Shown here in pieces: positions 9,399 to 17,720 of a DNA stretch of 64,000 nucleotides. Source of the stretch: Burkholderia cepacia (GTDB lineage Bacteria; Pseudomonadota; Gammaproteobacteria; Burkholderiales; Burkholderiaceae); NCBI RefSeq assembly GCF_029962485.1, contig NZ_CP073637.1, forward strand, positions 1,674,001 to 1,738,000, written 5' to 3'. Numbering within the stretch: the first letter of the stretch is position 1; each line of letters begins with the position of its first letter. A program made the translations under genes and the position numbers. Under the pieces are notes generated by a model, which was given only the letters and a program-made list of their open reading frames with translations, made no database searches and was not told the origin of the DNA.

Positions 9399-9737
9399 AT
9401 GCAACTGCCCGGTTACGCATGGCTCGCGATCGCGATCGTCGCGGAAGTTGTCGGCACGTCCGCGCTGCGCGCGGCGGACGGCTTCACGCGCTTCTGGCCG
9501 TCGGCGCTCGTCGTCGCCGGTTACGGCATCGCGTTCTACTGCCTGTCGCTCACGTTGCGCACGATGCCCGTCGGCATCATCTACGCAGTCTGGTCGGGCG
9601 CCGGCATCGTGCTGATCACGCTCGTCGCGATGCTGCTTTATCGTCAGGTGCCGGACCTGCCGGCGGTGATCGGCCTCGGGCTGATCATCTCGGGCGTTGT
9701 GGTGCTGAACCTGTTCTCGAAGATGCAGGCGCACTGA
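9399..9737 (+). CDS. emrE: Small multidrug resistance (EmrE-type) efflux protein
   Basis: 112 aa with four transmembrane helices, the usual SMR size. The essential membrane glutamate is in the first helix (AEVVGTSALR, residue 16), with family segments GFTRFWPS, the TM3 IPxGIAYAxWSGxGxVLI pattern (here MPVGIIYAVWSGAGIVLITL) and DLPAVIGLGLIISGVVVLNL. It should work as a dual-topology dimer exchanging protons for cationic compounds. The pairing with the UPF0303 gene gives no clear substrate clue. Confidence 0.92.
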   Translation: MQLPGYAWLAIAIVAEVVGTSALRAADGFTRFWPSALVVAGYGIAFYCLSLTLRTMPVGIIYAVWSGAGIVLITLVAMLLYRQVPDLPAVIGLGLIISGVVVLNLFSKMQAH

Positions 9738-9759
9738 CCGTGCGACTGTCGTTTGCCGG

Positions 9760-10911
9760 ATGACTTTCATGACCGATTCCATTTCCGCTGAATCCGCCCA
9801 GCCCGATGTCCGCGCGTATGTCGCGAACCGCATCGGCTTTCTCGAATTGAACCGGCCGAAGGCGCTGAATGCGCTGTCGGTCGGCATGATCCGGCTGATG
9901 CAGCAGGCGCTCGACGCATGGCGCAACGATCCCGATGTCGTCGCTGTCGTCGTGCACAGCCCGCACCCGCGCGCGTTCTGCGCGGGGGGCGACGTGCGAT
10001 TCTTCCACGACGCGTGGCAGCGCGGCGACCGCGATGCGGTCGATACGTTCTTCATCGAGGAATACACGCTGAACCATGCGATCTTCACGTATCCGAAGCC
10101 GTACATCGCGCTGATGCATGGCGTCGTGATGGGCGGCGGCATGGGGATTTCACAGGCAGCGCGGCATACGGGCGGCCTGCGGGTCGTGACCGACTCGACG
10201 AAGATGGCGATGCCCGAAACGCGCATCGGCCTGTTCCCGGACGTCGGGATGAGCTGGTTTCTCGCACGCACGCCTGGCGCGATCGGCCGCTATCTCGCCG
10301 TGACCGGTGCGCCGCTCGGTGCAGCCGATGCGCTGTACGCGCAGCTCGCCGATGTCTATCTGCCCGATGCCGCGCTGCCGGCGCTGCTCGATACGCTGCG
10401 CAGCGCGCCGATCGACAACGGCGCGCAGGCGGTGGCATGCGTCGCCGAGGCGGCCGCCGCGCACAAGGTCGTGCCGACGCCCGACACGTCGGCGCTGGCC
10501 GATGCGCGCGCCGGGATCGACCGGCATTTCGCGCAGCCCGACATCAACGCGATCCTCGCGTCGCTCGACGCCGAGCAGGATTGCGCGGCCGTCGATGGAT
10601 GGGTCGAGAAGGCGACCCACGCGATGCGCGAACAGCTGTCGCCGTTGTCGATGGCCGTATCGCTCGAAGTCGTTGAGCGCGCGCGCGGCGCGACGATGGC
10701 CGATTGCCTGCGACGCGATCTCGATCTCACGCGCTCGACGTTCGCCCACGGTGACGTGATCGAAGGCGTGCGCGCGTTGATCGTCGACAAGGATCACCAG
10801 CCGGACTGGCGCTTCAAGTCGGCCGCCGATGTCGATCGCGCCGACGTGCTCACGATGTTCGACAGCCCGTGGACGCCCGACACGCATCCGCTGCGCAATC
10901 TGAAGGACTGA
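9760..10911 (+). CDS. Enoyl-CoA hydratase/isomerase family; 3-hydroxyisobutyryl-CoA hydrolase type
   Basis: 383 aa, longer than ordinary crotonases and of HIBYL-CoA hydrolase length. The oxyanion-hole segments are HPRAFCAGGDVRFFHDA and HGVVMGGGMGISQAARHT; the catalytic-acid segment MAMPETRIGLFPDVGMSWFLAR matches the ECH_2 subclass. It is expected to release 3-hydroxyisobutyrate in valine breakdown. A second ATG at 9769 is an equally good start (removes three residues). A strong terminator follows. Confidence 0.88.
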   Translation: MTFMTDSISAESAQPDVRAYVANRIGFLELNRPKALNALSVGMIRLMQQALDAWRNDPDVVAVVVHSPHPRAFCAGGDVRFFHDAWQRGDRDAVDTFFIEEYTLNHAIFTYPKPYIALMHGVVMGGGMGISQAARHTGGLRVVTDSTKMAMPETRIGLFPDVGMSWFLARTPGAIGRYLAVTGAPLGAADALYAQLADVYLPDAALPALLDTLRSAPIDNGAQAVACVAEAAAAHKVVPTPDTSALADARAGIDRHFAQPDINAILASLDAEQDCAAVDGWVEKATHAMREQLSPLSMAVSLEVVERARGATMADCLRRDLDLTRSTFAHGDVIEGVRALIVDKDHQPDWRFKSAADVDRADVLTMFDSPWTPDTHPLRNLKD

Positions 10912-10947
10912 AGTCGGTCGGGCAGACCCGCACGCGAGACAGAAACG

Positions 10948-10983
10948 AAAAGGCCGCCTGCATTTGCAGGCGGCCTTTTTTTG
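10948..10983. terminator. Bidirectional intrinsic terminator
   Basis: AAAGGCCGCCTGCA / TGCAGGCGGCCTTT stem with an AT loop, A-rich before and a run of T after. It lies between the hydrolase gene (plus) and a convergent membrane protein gene (minus) and can serve both. Confidence 0.9.
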
Positions 10984-11031
10984 CGGATGCCGACCGGCCA
11001 GCGGTCGAAGGGCGTAGCGCCCGCGCGAGCG

Positions 11032-11460
11032 TTATTCGTCGCCCGCGTCGTCCGACATGAACGCGCGCATGAACACGAGCGCGCCGAAGCCCCATACCGC
11101 GTTCGCCGCGAAGCCGGCCGCGAGCACCGGCATCATGTTGCCCGACGGCCAGATGCCGCGCAGCGGGTCGATCGCGAACACGCGGGCGGCCGTCAGCACG
11201 ATGCCGCCGAACACGAGCGCACCGATCCACGATGCCTCGCGTTCCGGCGATACGCGCAGCAGCCACGCCATCGGAACGGCGCAGCATGCGCTGATCAGCG
11301 CATTCGCGACAAATTCAGGAATGCCGAGCGGCGCGAACGGCTGGGTCGAGAAGCCGGTTGCGGCGATCAGGTCAGCCGTGTGAAGGAGGGCGAGCGTCGC
11401 CTCGCGGAAGAACAGGGCGGCCAGGAAGCCGGACAGGAATGGCAGGATGACTTTCTGCAT
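11032..11460 (-). CDS. Hypothetical inner-membrane protein
   Basis: 142 aa from ATG 11460 (a GTG at 11472 would add four residues). Four hydrophobic segments are visible (near residues 6-30, 52-70, 80-100 and 108-130), with a charged C-terminus MSDDAGDE. It has no motif I recognise. It converges with the acyl-CoA hydrolase gene and is divergent from the ssu operon. The weak start context leaves the exact N-terminus open. Confidence 0.75.
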   Translation of the reverse strand: MQKVILPFLSGFLAALFFREATLALLHTADLIAATGFSTQPFAPLGIPEFVANALISACCAVPMAWLLRVSPEREASWIGALVFGGIVLTAARVFAIDPLRGIWPSGNMMPVLAAGFAANAVWGFGALVFMRAFMSDDAGDE

Positions 11461-11801
11461 CGATGAGTGCACCGCAGGCGCGCACGGCCGGGGCGGTACG
11501 CGCGGAGTTATTGGGATAGGTGCGCCATTATAGGGCCCGCCCGCGGCGATATTCGCTCCAGCGTCGTGCTAATCACGAAAGCGGAAAACCTAAGCTCAAA
11601 AAAATTGTTCCAAAGCCCTGCACCGATCCCTAGACTGATTTCCCAGAAACAGCCGTGCAATCGCGTCCTCGCCCGCTGCACGGACTGACCGGCGAGCCAT
11701 CCCGAATCGAACGCACACCATGCATGCGTCGCGCATCCGCGACGCGAGCAGGGCGATGTTTTTTCCAAATTTCGGCAGTGACAGTCAAGCAGGAGCAGCA
11801 G
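11461..11801. other. Intergenic region upstream of the ssu operon
   Basis: 341 bp without a credible gene. A TAGACTG element at 11631-11637 could be a -10 region; the same heptamer occurs 40 bp before the sulfate-binding protein gene at 47522. No clear sulfur-regulator palindrome was found. The sulfonate operon promoter must lie here. Confidence 0.4.
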
Positions 11802-12959
11802 ATGAATGTGTTCTGGTTTATCCCCACGCATGGCGACAGCCGCTATCTCGGCACGGCCGAAGGTGCGCGCGCCGCGGATTACGATTACTTCAAGCAGGTC
11901 GCCGTCGCGGCCGACACGCTCGGCTACGACGGCGTGCTGCTGCCGACCGGCCGCTCCTGCGAGGATGCGTGGGTCGTCGCGTCGAGCCTCATCCCTGCGA
12001 CGCAGCGCCTGAAATTCCTGGTCGCCGTGCGCCCCGGCATCGCTTCGCCGGGCCTCGCGGCACGGATGGCCGCGACGTTCGATCGCCTGTCGGGCGGCCG
12101 CCTGCTGATCAACGTCGTGACGGGTGGCGATGCGGCCGAACTCGAAGGCGACGGCCTGTTCGCCGATCACGACACGCGCTACGAGATCACCGACGATTTC
12201 CTGAACATCTGGCGCGGGCTGCTGGCCGCGTCGCACGACAACGGCGGCTTCGACTACATCGGTAAGCACCTTCAGTCGAAAGGCGGCAAGGCGCTTTATC
12301 CGCCCGTGCAGCGTCCGCATCCGCCGCTGTGGTTCGGCGGTTCGTCGCCGGCCGCCCACGCGATTGCCGCCGATCACATCGACACCTACCTGACCTGGGG
12401 CGAGCCGCCCGAGGCCGTTGCCAAGAAGATCGCCGACATCCGCGCCCGCGCCGAAGCACGTGGCCGCAAGATCAAGTTCGGCATTCGCCTGCACGTGATC
12501 GTGCGCGAGACCGAGGACGAAGCATGGCGCGACGCCGAGCGCCTGATCAGCCGTCTCGACGACGACACGATCGCGCGTGCCCAGCAGGCGTTCGCGAACA
12601 TGGATTCCGAAGGCCAGCGCCGGATGGCCGCGCTGCACGGCGGCAAGCGCGGTGGCCGCGACGCGCTCGAGGTGTATCCGAACCTGTGGGCCGGCGTCGG
12701 CCTCGTGCGTGGCGGCGCGGGCACGGCGCTCGTCGGCAATCCCGAGCAGGTCGCGGAACGCATGCGCGAATACGCGGATCTCGGCATCGAGACGTTCATC
12801 CTGTCCGGCTATCCGCACCTCGAGGAGTCGTATCGCTTTGCCGAACTCGTGTTCCCGCTGATCAAGGGCAAGGGCGCGGAGAAGGCGACCGGCCCGCTGT
12901 CGGGGCCGTTCGGCGAGATCGTCGGCAACAGCTATCTGCCGAAGGCGAGCCAGAGCTGA
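11802..12959 (+). CDS. ssuD: FMNH2-dependent alkanesulfonate monooxygenase
   Basis: 385 aa, the typical SsuD length (luciferase-like TIM barrel). It splits C1-C10 alkanesulfonates into aldehyde and sulfite using reduced flavin. [18 protein letters not shown] at the start, the flavin/sulfonate segments [16 protein letters not shown] and the C-terminal [18 protein letters not shown] fit SsuD rather than general bacterial luciferases. The ATG at 11802 follows a GGAGCAG site. It heads ssuD-ssuC-ssuB-ssuF; the flavin reductase gene (ssuE) is not adjacent. Confidence 0.95.
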   Translation: MNVFWFIPTHGDSRYLGTAEGARAADYDYFKQVAVAADTLGYDGVLLPTGRSCEDAWVVASSLIPATQRLKFLVAVRPGIASPGLAARMAATFDRLSGGRLLINVVTGGDAAELEGDGLFADHDTRYEITDDFLNIWRGLLAASHDNGGFDYIGKHLQSKGGKALYPPVQRPHPPLWFGGSSPAAHAIAADHIDTYLTWGEPPEAVAKKIADIRARAEARGRKIKFGIRLHVIVRETEDEAWRDAERLISRLDDDTIARAQQAFANMDSEGQRRMAALHGGKRGGRDALEVYPNLWAGVGLVRGGAGTALVGNPEQVAERMREYADLGIETFILSGYPHLEESYRFAELVFPLIKGKGAEKATGPLSGPFGEIVGNSYLPKASQS

Positions 12960-12976
12960 GCGAGAGGAGGCTTGCA

Positions 12977-13789
12977 ATGACAACGAAAACGTCGACGACG
13001 GGCGCCGTCGTGGCTGCTCGCGCGTGGCGCAGCATCGCGCCGTGGCTCGTGCCGCTCGCGCTGCTGGCGGCCTGGGAGGTCGGGGCGCGCACCGGCTGGC
13101 TGTCGACCCGCGTGCTGCCCGAGCCGGTTGCAGTCGTGCGCGCGGCCTGGTCGCTCGTGACGTCGGGTGAAATGTGGGCGAACGTGAAAGTCAGCACGTG
13201 GCGCGCGCTGTTCGGCTTTGCGATCGGTGGCGGTGTCGGCCTTGCGCTCGGGCTCGCGACCGGCCTGTCGAAGGCGGCCGAAGTGGCGCTCGATTCGACG
13301 ATCCAGATGATCCGCAACATCCCGGCGCTCGCGATGATTCCGCTCGTGATCCTGTGGTTCGGCATCGACGAGAAGGCGAAGCTGTTCCTCGTCGCGCTCG
13401 GCGTGTTCTTTCCGGTCTACATCAACACGTATCACGGGATCCGCTCGGTCGACGCGAACCTGATCGAGATGGCGAAGAGCTACGGCGTGCGCGGTTTTGC
13501 ACTGTACCGCGACGTGATCCTGCCCGGTGCGCTGCCGTCGATCCTCGTCGGCGTGCGTTTCGCGCTTGGGCTGATGTGGGTGATGCTGATCGTCGCGGAA
13601 ACGATCTCCGCGCAGTCGGGCATCGGCTACATGACGATGAACGCACGTGAATTCCTGCAAACCGACGTGGTGGTGGTCGGCATCCTGCTGTACGCGGTGC
13701 TCGGCAAGCTGGCCGACGTGCTGGCGAAATGGCTCGAGCGCGTGACGCTGCGCTGGCACCCCGCTTATCAATCAGGAGCAAAGGCATGA
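12977..13789 (+). CDS. ssuC: Aliphatic sulfonate ABC transporter permease
   Basis: 270 aa, six or so membrane segments, with the EAA-type loop near [33 protein letters not shown] contacting the ATPase. It follows ssuD by 17 bp with a good GAGAGGAGG site, and its stop overlaps the ssuB start (ATGA). It would carry sulfonates across the inner membrane. The cognate binding protein (ssuA) is not in the operon. Confidence 0.92.
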   Translation: MTTKTSTTGAVVAARAWRSIAPWLVPLALLAAWEVGARTGWLSTRVLPEPVAVVRAAWSLVTSGEMWANVKVSTWRALFGFAIGGGVGLALGLATGLSKAAEVALDSTIQMIRNIPALAMIPLVILWFGIDEKAKLFLVALGVFFPVYINTYHGIRSVDANLIEMAKSYGVRGFALYRDVILPGALPSILVGVRFALGLMWVMLIVAETISAQSGIGYMTMNAREFLQTDVVVVGILLYAVLGKLADVLAKWLERVTLRWHPAYQSGAKA

Positions 13790-14745
13790 ATGCGACGACT
13801 TCGGCGGCCGCCTACGGCCCGCTCGCCGGCGCAGACCTCGAGGTCGAACTGGCGCAGGCACGCGTCGCGGACGGTGACGCGCGCGACGCGGCGATTCTCG
13901 ATCGTGACGGCGGCGCATCGGTCGTGCCGCTCGCGCGGCGGCGCGCGGGCAGCCCGGCACCCGACGACGCAGTGACGCTGTCGGGCGTCAGCAAGCGCTT
14001 CGGCGCACGTACCGTGCTCGACAACGTCGAGCTCGGCATCGCACGCGGCAGCTTCGTCGCGATCGTCGGCCGCAGCGGCTGCGGGAAATCGACGCTGCTG
14101 CGTCTCGTCGCGGGACTCGAGCATCCGAGCAGCGGCGTGCTCGTGACGCGCGGCGAGGGCGGTGGCGTGCTCGATACGCGGATCATGTACCAGGATGCGC
14201 GCCTGTTGCCGTGGAAGACCGTGCTGCAGAACGTGATGCTGGGCCTCGGGCGCGGCGCGCGCGATCAGGCACGTGCGGTGCTCGATGAAGTCGGCCTGCT
14301 GGAACGCGCCAACGACTGGCCCGCGCAACTGTCGGGCGGCCAGCGGCAGCGCGTTGCACTGGCCCGCGCGCTCGTGCACCGGCCGCAACTGCTGTTGCTC
14401 GACGAGCCGCTCGGCGCGCTCGACGCGCTCACCCGCATCGAGATGCATGCGCTGATCGAGCGGCTGTGGCGCGAGCATCGATTCACCGCGCTGCTCGTCA
14501 CGCACGATGTGCAGGAGGCCGTCGCGCTCGGCGACCGCATCCTGCTGATCGAGCAGGGGCGTGTGGCGCTCGATCAGCCCGTGCCGCTCGACCGGCCTCG
14601 TGCCCGCGCATCGGCGGCGTTTGCCGCGCTCGAGGATCGCGTGCTGAAGCGCGTGCTCGCCGGCGGGCCTGGCGCGGCCGATCAGGACACGGAGCATTGG
14701 GCAGACAACGTTCGACCGGTCGGGCAGATCCGCTGGGCCGTTTAA
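13786..14745 (+). CDS. ssuB: Aliphatic sulfonate ABC transporter ATP-binding protein
   Basis: 319 aa. Walker [10 protein letters not shown] (about residue 97), Q-loop [10 protein letters not shown], signature [15 protein letters not shown], Walker [13 protein letters not shown] and the H-loop VTHD are intact. An N-terminal extension of about 60 residues before the ABC core ([11 protein letters not shown]) is Asp/Ala-rich and has no known function. Translationally coupled to ssuC by a 4-bp overlap; energises sulfonate uptake. Confidence 0.93.
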   Translation: MNATTSAAAYGPLAGADLEVELAQARVADGDARDAAILDRDGGASVVPLARRRAGSPAPDDAVTLSGVSKRFGARTVLDNVELGIARGSFVAIVGRSGCGKSTLLRLVAGLEHPSSGVLVTRGEGGGVLDTRIMYQDARLLPWKTVLQNVMLGLGRGARDQARAVLDEVGLLERANDWPAQLSGGQRQRVALARALVHRPQLLLLDEPLGALDALTRIEMHALIERLWREHRFTALLVTHDVQEAVALGDRILLIEQGRVALDQPVPLDRPRARASAAFAALEDRVLKRVLAGGPGAADQDTEHWADNVRPVGQIRWAV

Positions 14746-14802
14746 TTCCGGGCGGTTCCGGCCGCCCGTTCTGAGACTTTTTTCTTCGGAGCGATCATCC
14801 CG

Positions 14803-15018
14803 ATGAGCATCACTGCAATCAACGTACGTAACCAGTTCAAGGGCAAGGTGAAGGAGATCATTCGCGGGTCCGTGGTCTCCGAGGTCGACGTGGAGACGCC
14901 GTTCGGCATCGTCACGTCGGTCATCACGACCCGCTCGGTCGACGAACTCGAACTGAAGGTCGGCGCGGAAGTCGTCGCGCTCGTGAAGTCCACTGAAGTG
15001 TCGATCGCGCGCCTCTGA
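14803..15018 (+). CDS. ssuF: Molybdopterin-binding (TOBE/Mop) protein, SsuF type
   Basis: 71 aa single TOBE/Mop domain (NVRNQFKGKVKEIIRGSVVSEVDVETPFGIVTSVITTRSVDELELKVGAEVVALVKSTEVSIARL). Mop proteins bind molybdate or pterin oxyanions as oligomers. In Pseudomonas putida ssuEADCBF a protein of this size and position, SsuF, is needed for growth on some sulfonates. Here it follows ssuB by 57 bp on the same strand, so it is placed in the operon. Its molecular role is not established. Confidence 0.85.
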   Translation: MSITAINVRNQFKGKVKEIIRGSVVSEVDVETPFGIVTSVITTRSVDELELKVGAEVVALVKSTEVSIARL

Positions 15019-15162
15019 GCGCGCGTGTCCTGCACCGGTGCGGCGCCGGCGGCCAGTGTGCCCGTCGGCGCCGCATTTGCATTTGCGCAGCGCGTTCGCC
15101 TCGGTATTCGACGTCCGGATGAAGTGCTAGGATGGAACGAAACCGACGGCGGAGGCCAACGC

Positions 15163-15360
15163 ATGACCCCCATCCTTTCCCCTGAAGCCATCGAGGCGCT
15201 GAAATGGATCGACCAGTTCGGCGAAAGCCGGCCGGTTCCCGCCGCGTTCGACGACGTCGTCTATGCGTTGCTGAACGAGGGGCTGATCTATCAGGCGACG
15301 GCCGACCGGGTCGACCTGACGGCCGATGGCAAATCCTTTTTGTCCAACGAATACGATTGA
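15163..15360 (+). CDS. Small hypothetical protein
   Basis: 65 aa, mildly acidic, no membrane segment. A good GGAGG site precedes the ATG. The sequence (SPEAIEALKWIDQFGESRPVPAAFDDVVYALLNEGLIYQATADRVDLTADGKSFL) resembles a compact winged-helix-like arrangement with an xxLTxDGKxxL ending, but no family is recognised. It is followed by another small gene about 55 bp later. Confidence 0.65.
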   Translation: MTPILSPEAIEALKWIDQFGESRPVPAAFDDVVYALLNEGLIYQATADRVDLTADGKSFLSNEYD

Positions 15361-15415
15361 GCGTCCGGCGCCGGTTGCACGAGCGGCCTGGCGTCGCGTC
15401 GCCACGGAGCGTGCG

Positions 15416-15664
15416 ATGGAACCGAGAGGCAGCGACCTCGGCGATTTCAGCGAGCCGTACCGCGGCTTCGAGATCGAGGTGAAGACCGAGCAGGTCTGGG
15501 ACGGCGAGCATGCGCACTACCGTGTGCTGCAAGGCGATGCCGTGCGGATCGACTGGCGGCTCGTCAAGGTCGACGGGTTGCTGCTGACCGAGCGTCGCGT
15601 GATCGAGCGCGTGTTCGACGAGGCGCGCCGGGCCGTCGATGCGGAGCTGGGCGAGGGCGGCTAG
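15416..15664 (+). CDS. Small hypothetical protein
   Basis: 82 aa from ATG 15416; rich in charged residues with alternating beta-type pattern (YRGFEIEVKTEQVWDGEHAHYRVLQGDAVRIDWRLVKVDG) then a C-terminal helix (ERRVIERVFDEARRAVDAELGEGG). An earlier in-frame ATG at 15326 overlaps the previous gene and gives an Arg/Ala-rich extension, so it was not used. Function unknown. Confidence 0.6.
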   Translation: MEPRGSDLGDFSEPYRGFEIEVKTEQVWDGEHAHYRVLQGDAVRIDWRLVKVDGLLLTERRVIERVFDEARRAVDAELGEGG

Positions 15665-15745
15665 CGGGGCGCCGGGCAGGAGCGGCCCGTGTTGCGGTAA
15701 AATACCCGGTTGTTTCCGTGCCGCCTGGCCTGTTGCCCGAATTCC

Positions 15746-16780
15746 ATGTCCGTTCCGTCCTCGCTTCCTCCCCGCCGCGTCTCCGTCGCGCCCATGCTCG
15801 ACTGGACCGACCGTCATTGCCGGTCGTTCCACCGTACGCTGACGCGCAACACGTGGCTGTATACGGAGATGATCACGACGGGCGCGCTGCTGTTCGGCGA
15901 TGCCCAGCGGCATCTCGCGTTCACGCCGAGCGAATCGCCGATCGCGCTGCAACTGGGCGGCAGCGAGCGTGACGATCTCGCGCGCGCCGCGAAGCTCGGC
16001 GAACAGTGGGGCTACGACGAAATCAACCTGAATTGTGGATGCCCATCCGAGCGCGTGCAGCGCGGTGCGTTCGGCGCGTGCCTGATGAACGAGCCGCAGC
16101 TCGTCGCCGACGGCGTGAAGGCGATGCGCGATGCGGTGTCGGTGCCGGTCACGGTCAAGCACCGAATCGGCGTCGACGCGGTCGAGGACTACGCGTTCGT
16201 GCGAGACTTCGTCGGCACGGTGGCCGAGGCCGGTTGCGAAACGTTCGTCGTGCATGCGCGCAACGCGATCCTGAAGGGGTTGTCGCCGAAGGAGAATCGC
16301 GAGATCCCGCCGCTCAAGTACGACTATGCGTATCAGTTGAAGCGCGATTTTCCGTCGCTGGAGATCGTCATCAACGGCGGCATCACGACGCTCGATGAAG
16401 TCGCGCAGCATCTGGAACACGTCGACGGCGTGATGCTGGGGCGCGAGGCATATCACAACCCGTTTGTGCTGGCCGAAGTCGATACGCGCTTCTACGGATC
16501 GACCGCCGCGGTGCCGACGCGCGAAGAAGCCGAAGCGCAGCTGATCGAATATTGCGCGGCCGAACTGAAGCGCGGAACCTATCTCGGCGCGATCGTGCGG
16601 CATGCGCTCGGGCTGTATCGCGGCATGCCGGGCGCGCGTGGCTGGCGTCGCGTGCTGTCCGATAACAAGAAGCTCGCGCGGGCCGATCTGGCCGTGTTCG
16701 ACGAGGCGCGCGCGCACCTGAACGAAGCCGAAGAAATTTTTGAAAAAAAGGCTTTGCAAGATTCAAAAGACTTCGTATAA
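15746..16780 (+). CDS. dusA: tRNA-dihydrouridine(20/20a) synthase
   Basis: 344 aa flavin enzyme reducing uridine 20/20a in the tRNA D-loop. The start motif VAPMLDWTDRHCRSFHR is the DusA hallmark (rather than DusB or DusC). The catalytic cysteine lies in NLNCGCPSERVQRGAFGACLM, with the KHRIGVD, VHARNAILKGLSPKENREIPPL and INGGI..MLGREAYHNP segments also typical. The stop codon TAA overlaps the -10 box of the promoter for tRNA-His. Confidence 0.95.
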   Translation: MSVPSSLPPRRVSVAPMLDWTDRHCRSFHRTLTRNTWLYTEMITTGALLFGDAQRHLAFTPSESPIALQLGGSERDDLARAAKLGEQWGYDEINLNCGCPSERVQRGAFGACLMNEPQLVADGVKAMRDAVSVPVTVKHRIGVDAVEDYAFVRDFVGTVAEAGCETFVVHARNAILKGLSPKENREIPPLKYDYAYQLKRDFPSLEIVINGGITTLDEVAQHLEHVDGVMLGREAYHNPFVLAEVDTRFYGSTAAVPTREEAEAQLIEYCAAELKRGTYLGAIVRHALGLYRGMPGARGWRRVLSDNKKLARADLAVFDEARAHLNEAEEIFEKKALQDSKDFV

Positions 16781-16781
16781 T
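16754..16781 (+). promoter_or_regulatory. Promoter of tRNA-His
   Basis: -35 TTGCAA (16754-16759), 16-bp spacer, consensus -10 TATAAT (16776-16781). The -10 box contains the dusA stop codon, so the tRNA promoter is embedded in the end of the gene for a tRNA-modifying enzyme. Confidence 0.85.
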
Positions 16782-16833
16782 CTTGTTCTTCGCTGCTGAA
16801 ACAAAACAGCGAAGCGAAGTAAGCAGTATCAGT

Positions 16834-16910
16834 GGTGGCTGTAGCTCAGTTGGTAGAGTCCAGGATTGTGATTCCTGTCGTCGTGGGTTCGAGTCCCATC
16901 AGCCACCCCA
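16834..16910 (+). tRNA. tRNA-His, anticodon GUG
   Basis: Acceptor GUGGCU / AGCCAC, discriminator C73, encoded CCA, and an extra G at -1 (16834) opposite C73 as in all histidine tRNAs. Anticodon loop ATTGTGATT. The 3' part from 16864 onward is duplicated at 24709, so this copy's 3' half probably came from the integrated element. Confidence 0.96.
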
Positions 16911-16922
16911 AAAATTCAAGCA
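16864..16922. repeat. attL, 59-bp direct repeat copy 1
   Basis: Identical to 24709-24767. Begins in the tRNA-His anticodon stem and runs 12 bp past the CCA. Integration leaves this tRNA intact. Confidence 0.93.
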
Positions 16923-16950
16923 CTTTCAGCAAAAATGCGCTGACGTGTTA

Positions 16951-16981
16951 CAAGTTTTGGAAGATGAGATTCCAAAACTTG
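16951..16981. promoter_or_regulatory. Perfect inverted repeat beside attL
   Basis: 12-bp arms (16951-16962 and 16970-16981; CAAGTTTTGGAA and its complement) separated by 7 bp, 29 bp inside the attL boundary. TTGGAAGAT also recurs directly at 16957 and 16979. Position suggests integrase arm-type or excisionase binding sites. Confidence 0.5.
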
Positions 16982-16996
16982 GAAGATAAAGCAACG

Positions 16997-17024
16997 AAAG
17001 CCCGCCGATGAGCGGGCTTTTTTG
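16997..17024 (+). terminator. Island-borne terminator after tRNA-His
   Basis: AAAGCCCGC / GCGGGCTTT stem followed by TTT. It lies inside the element and replaces the displaced native tRNA terminator, which is found beyond attR. Confidence 0.85.
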
Positions 17025-17051
17025 CGTTCGGCTTTTGTCTGGGGGGGATTG

Positions 17052-17720
17052 ATGGCTGTCAATTTCAGAGGCAAGACCAATAAGCGATTGGCGATGCAGC
17101 AGGCTGCGGATCGTGCCAATAGGCGCTCAGGACAGGGTTTTCAGCGAAGCGGCGAATCGAATGGAATCGAGGCCGCGCCGATTGATTCGACTTTGATCGG
17201 TGGGATCTGTTTCGATGGCGGTGGCATACCTGGGGTCACGGCTATAGGAATCGATGGTCAAGTCTCGGGCCAAGTTGACGTCAGCGACGTAACCATCGTA
17301 GGGGTTCATACAGGCATTGCAGTTGACGATCGAAGTGACGACTTTCGCGGCGAGGAGAAAGAGGCGATGAAGATCAATGTGAGTGGCGGAAGCAATATTA
17401 CCGGCGACCATGCTGGGATTTCGGTGCCGCAGGGCTCGACGGCAGAAATTGACGTGAAAGAAAATTCGGCTATTGCTGGAGGCACCTACGGTATTGAAGA
17501 GCGTGACGCGGTCGTCGCTGCTCTTCGAGATGTGTTGCCCCAGGACACGCCGACGGATGTGATTCAAGATGCAATCGATGCAGTTCGGGCCGCAAAAGAC
17601 GGAACGGACGATGAAAGGAAATCTGCGGTTCAAAGCAGCCGGCTGATGGAATGGATCAAAGATAACGGTCCCGACCTGGTCGGAGTGGTGATAAGAGCTA
17701 TTGCCGCTGCGTCCAGCTGA
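17052..17720 (+). CDS. Unrecognised island protein with beta-helix-like module (A)
   Basis: 222 aa from ATG 17052, preceded by a GGGGGGG site. Three parts are visible: a basic N-terminus (VNFRGKTNKRLAMQQAADRANRRSG), a central Gly/Val/Ile-rich region (about 45-150) with right-handed beta-helix-like strand pattern, and a C-terminal helical part (151-222; PTDVIQDAIDAVRAAKDG..RLMEWIKDNGPDLVGVVIRAI). Residues 108-152 align with residues 69-111 of the membrane protein at 19155 (GIS-P--STA core and a closing IE-R). No signal peptide; predicted cytoplasmic. Its stop abuts the convergent integrase stop exactly. Lower GC than the backbone. Function unknown. Confidence 0.8.
   Translation: MAVNFRGKTNKRLAMQQAADRANRRSGQGFQRSGESNGIEAAPIDSTLIGGICFDGGGIPGVTAIGIDGQVSGQVDVSDVTIVGVHTGIAVDDRSDDFRGEEKEAMKINVSGGSNITGDHAGISVPQGSTAEIDVKENSAIAGGTYGIEERDAVVAALRDVLPQDTPTDVIQDAIDAVRAAKDGTDDERKSAVQSSRLMEWIKDNGPDLVGVVIRAIAAASS

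Noticed and set aside
14924..16759. 611-codon minus-strand open frame
   Set aside because: It is the antisense shadow of ssuF, two small genes and dusA; Arg/His-rich composition and no motifs.
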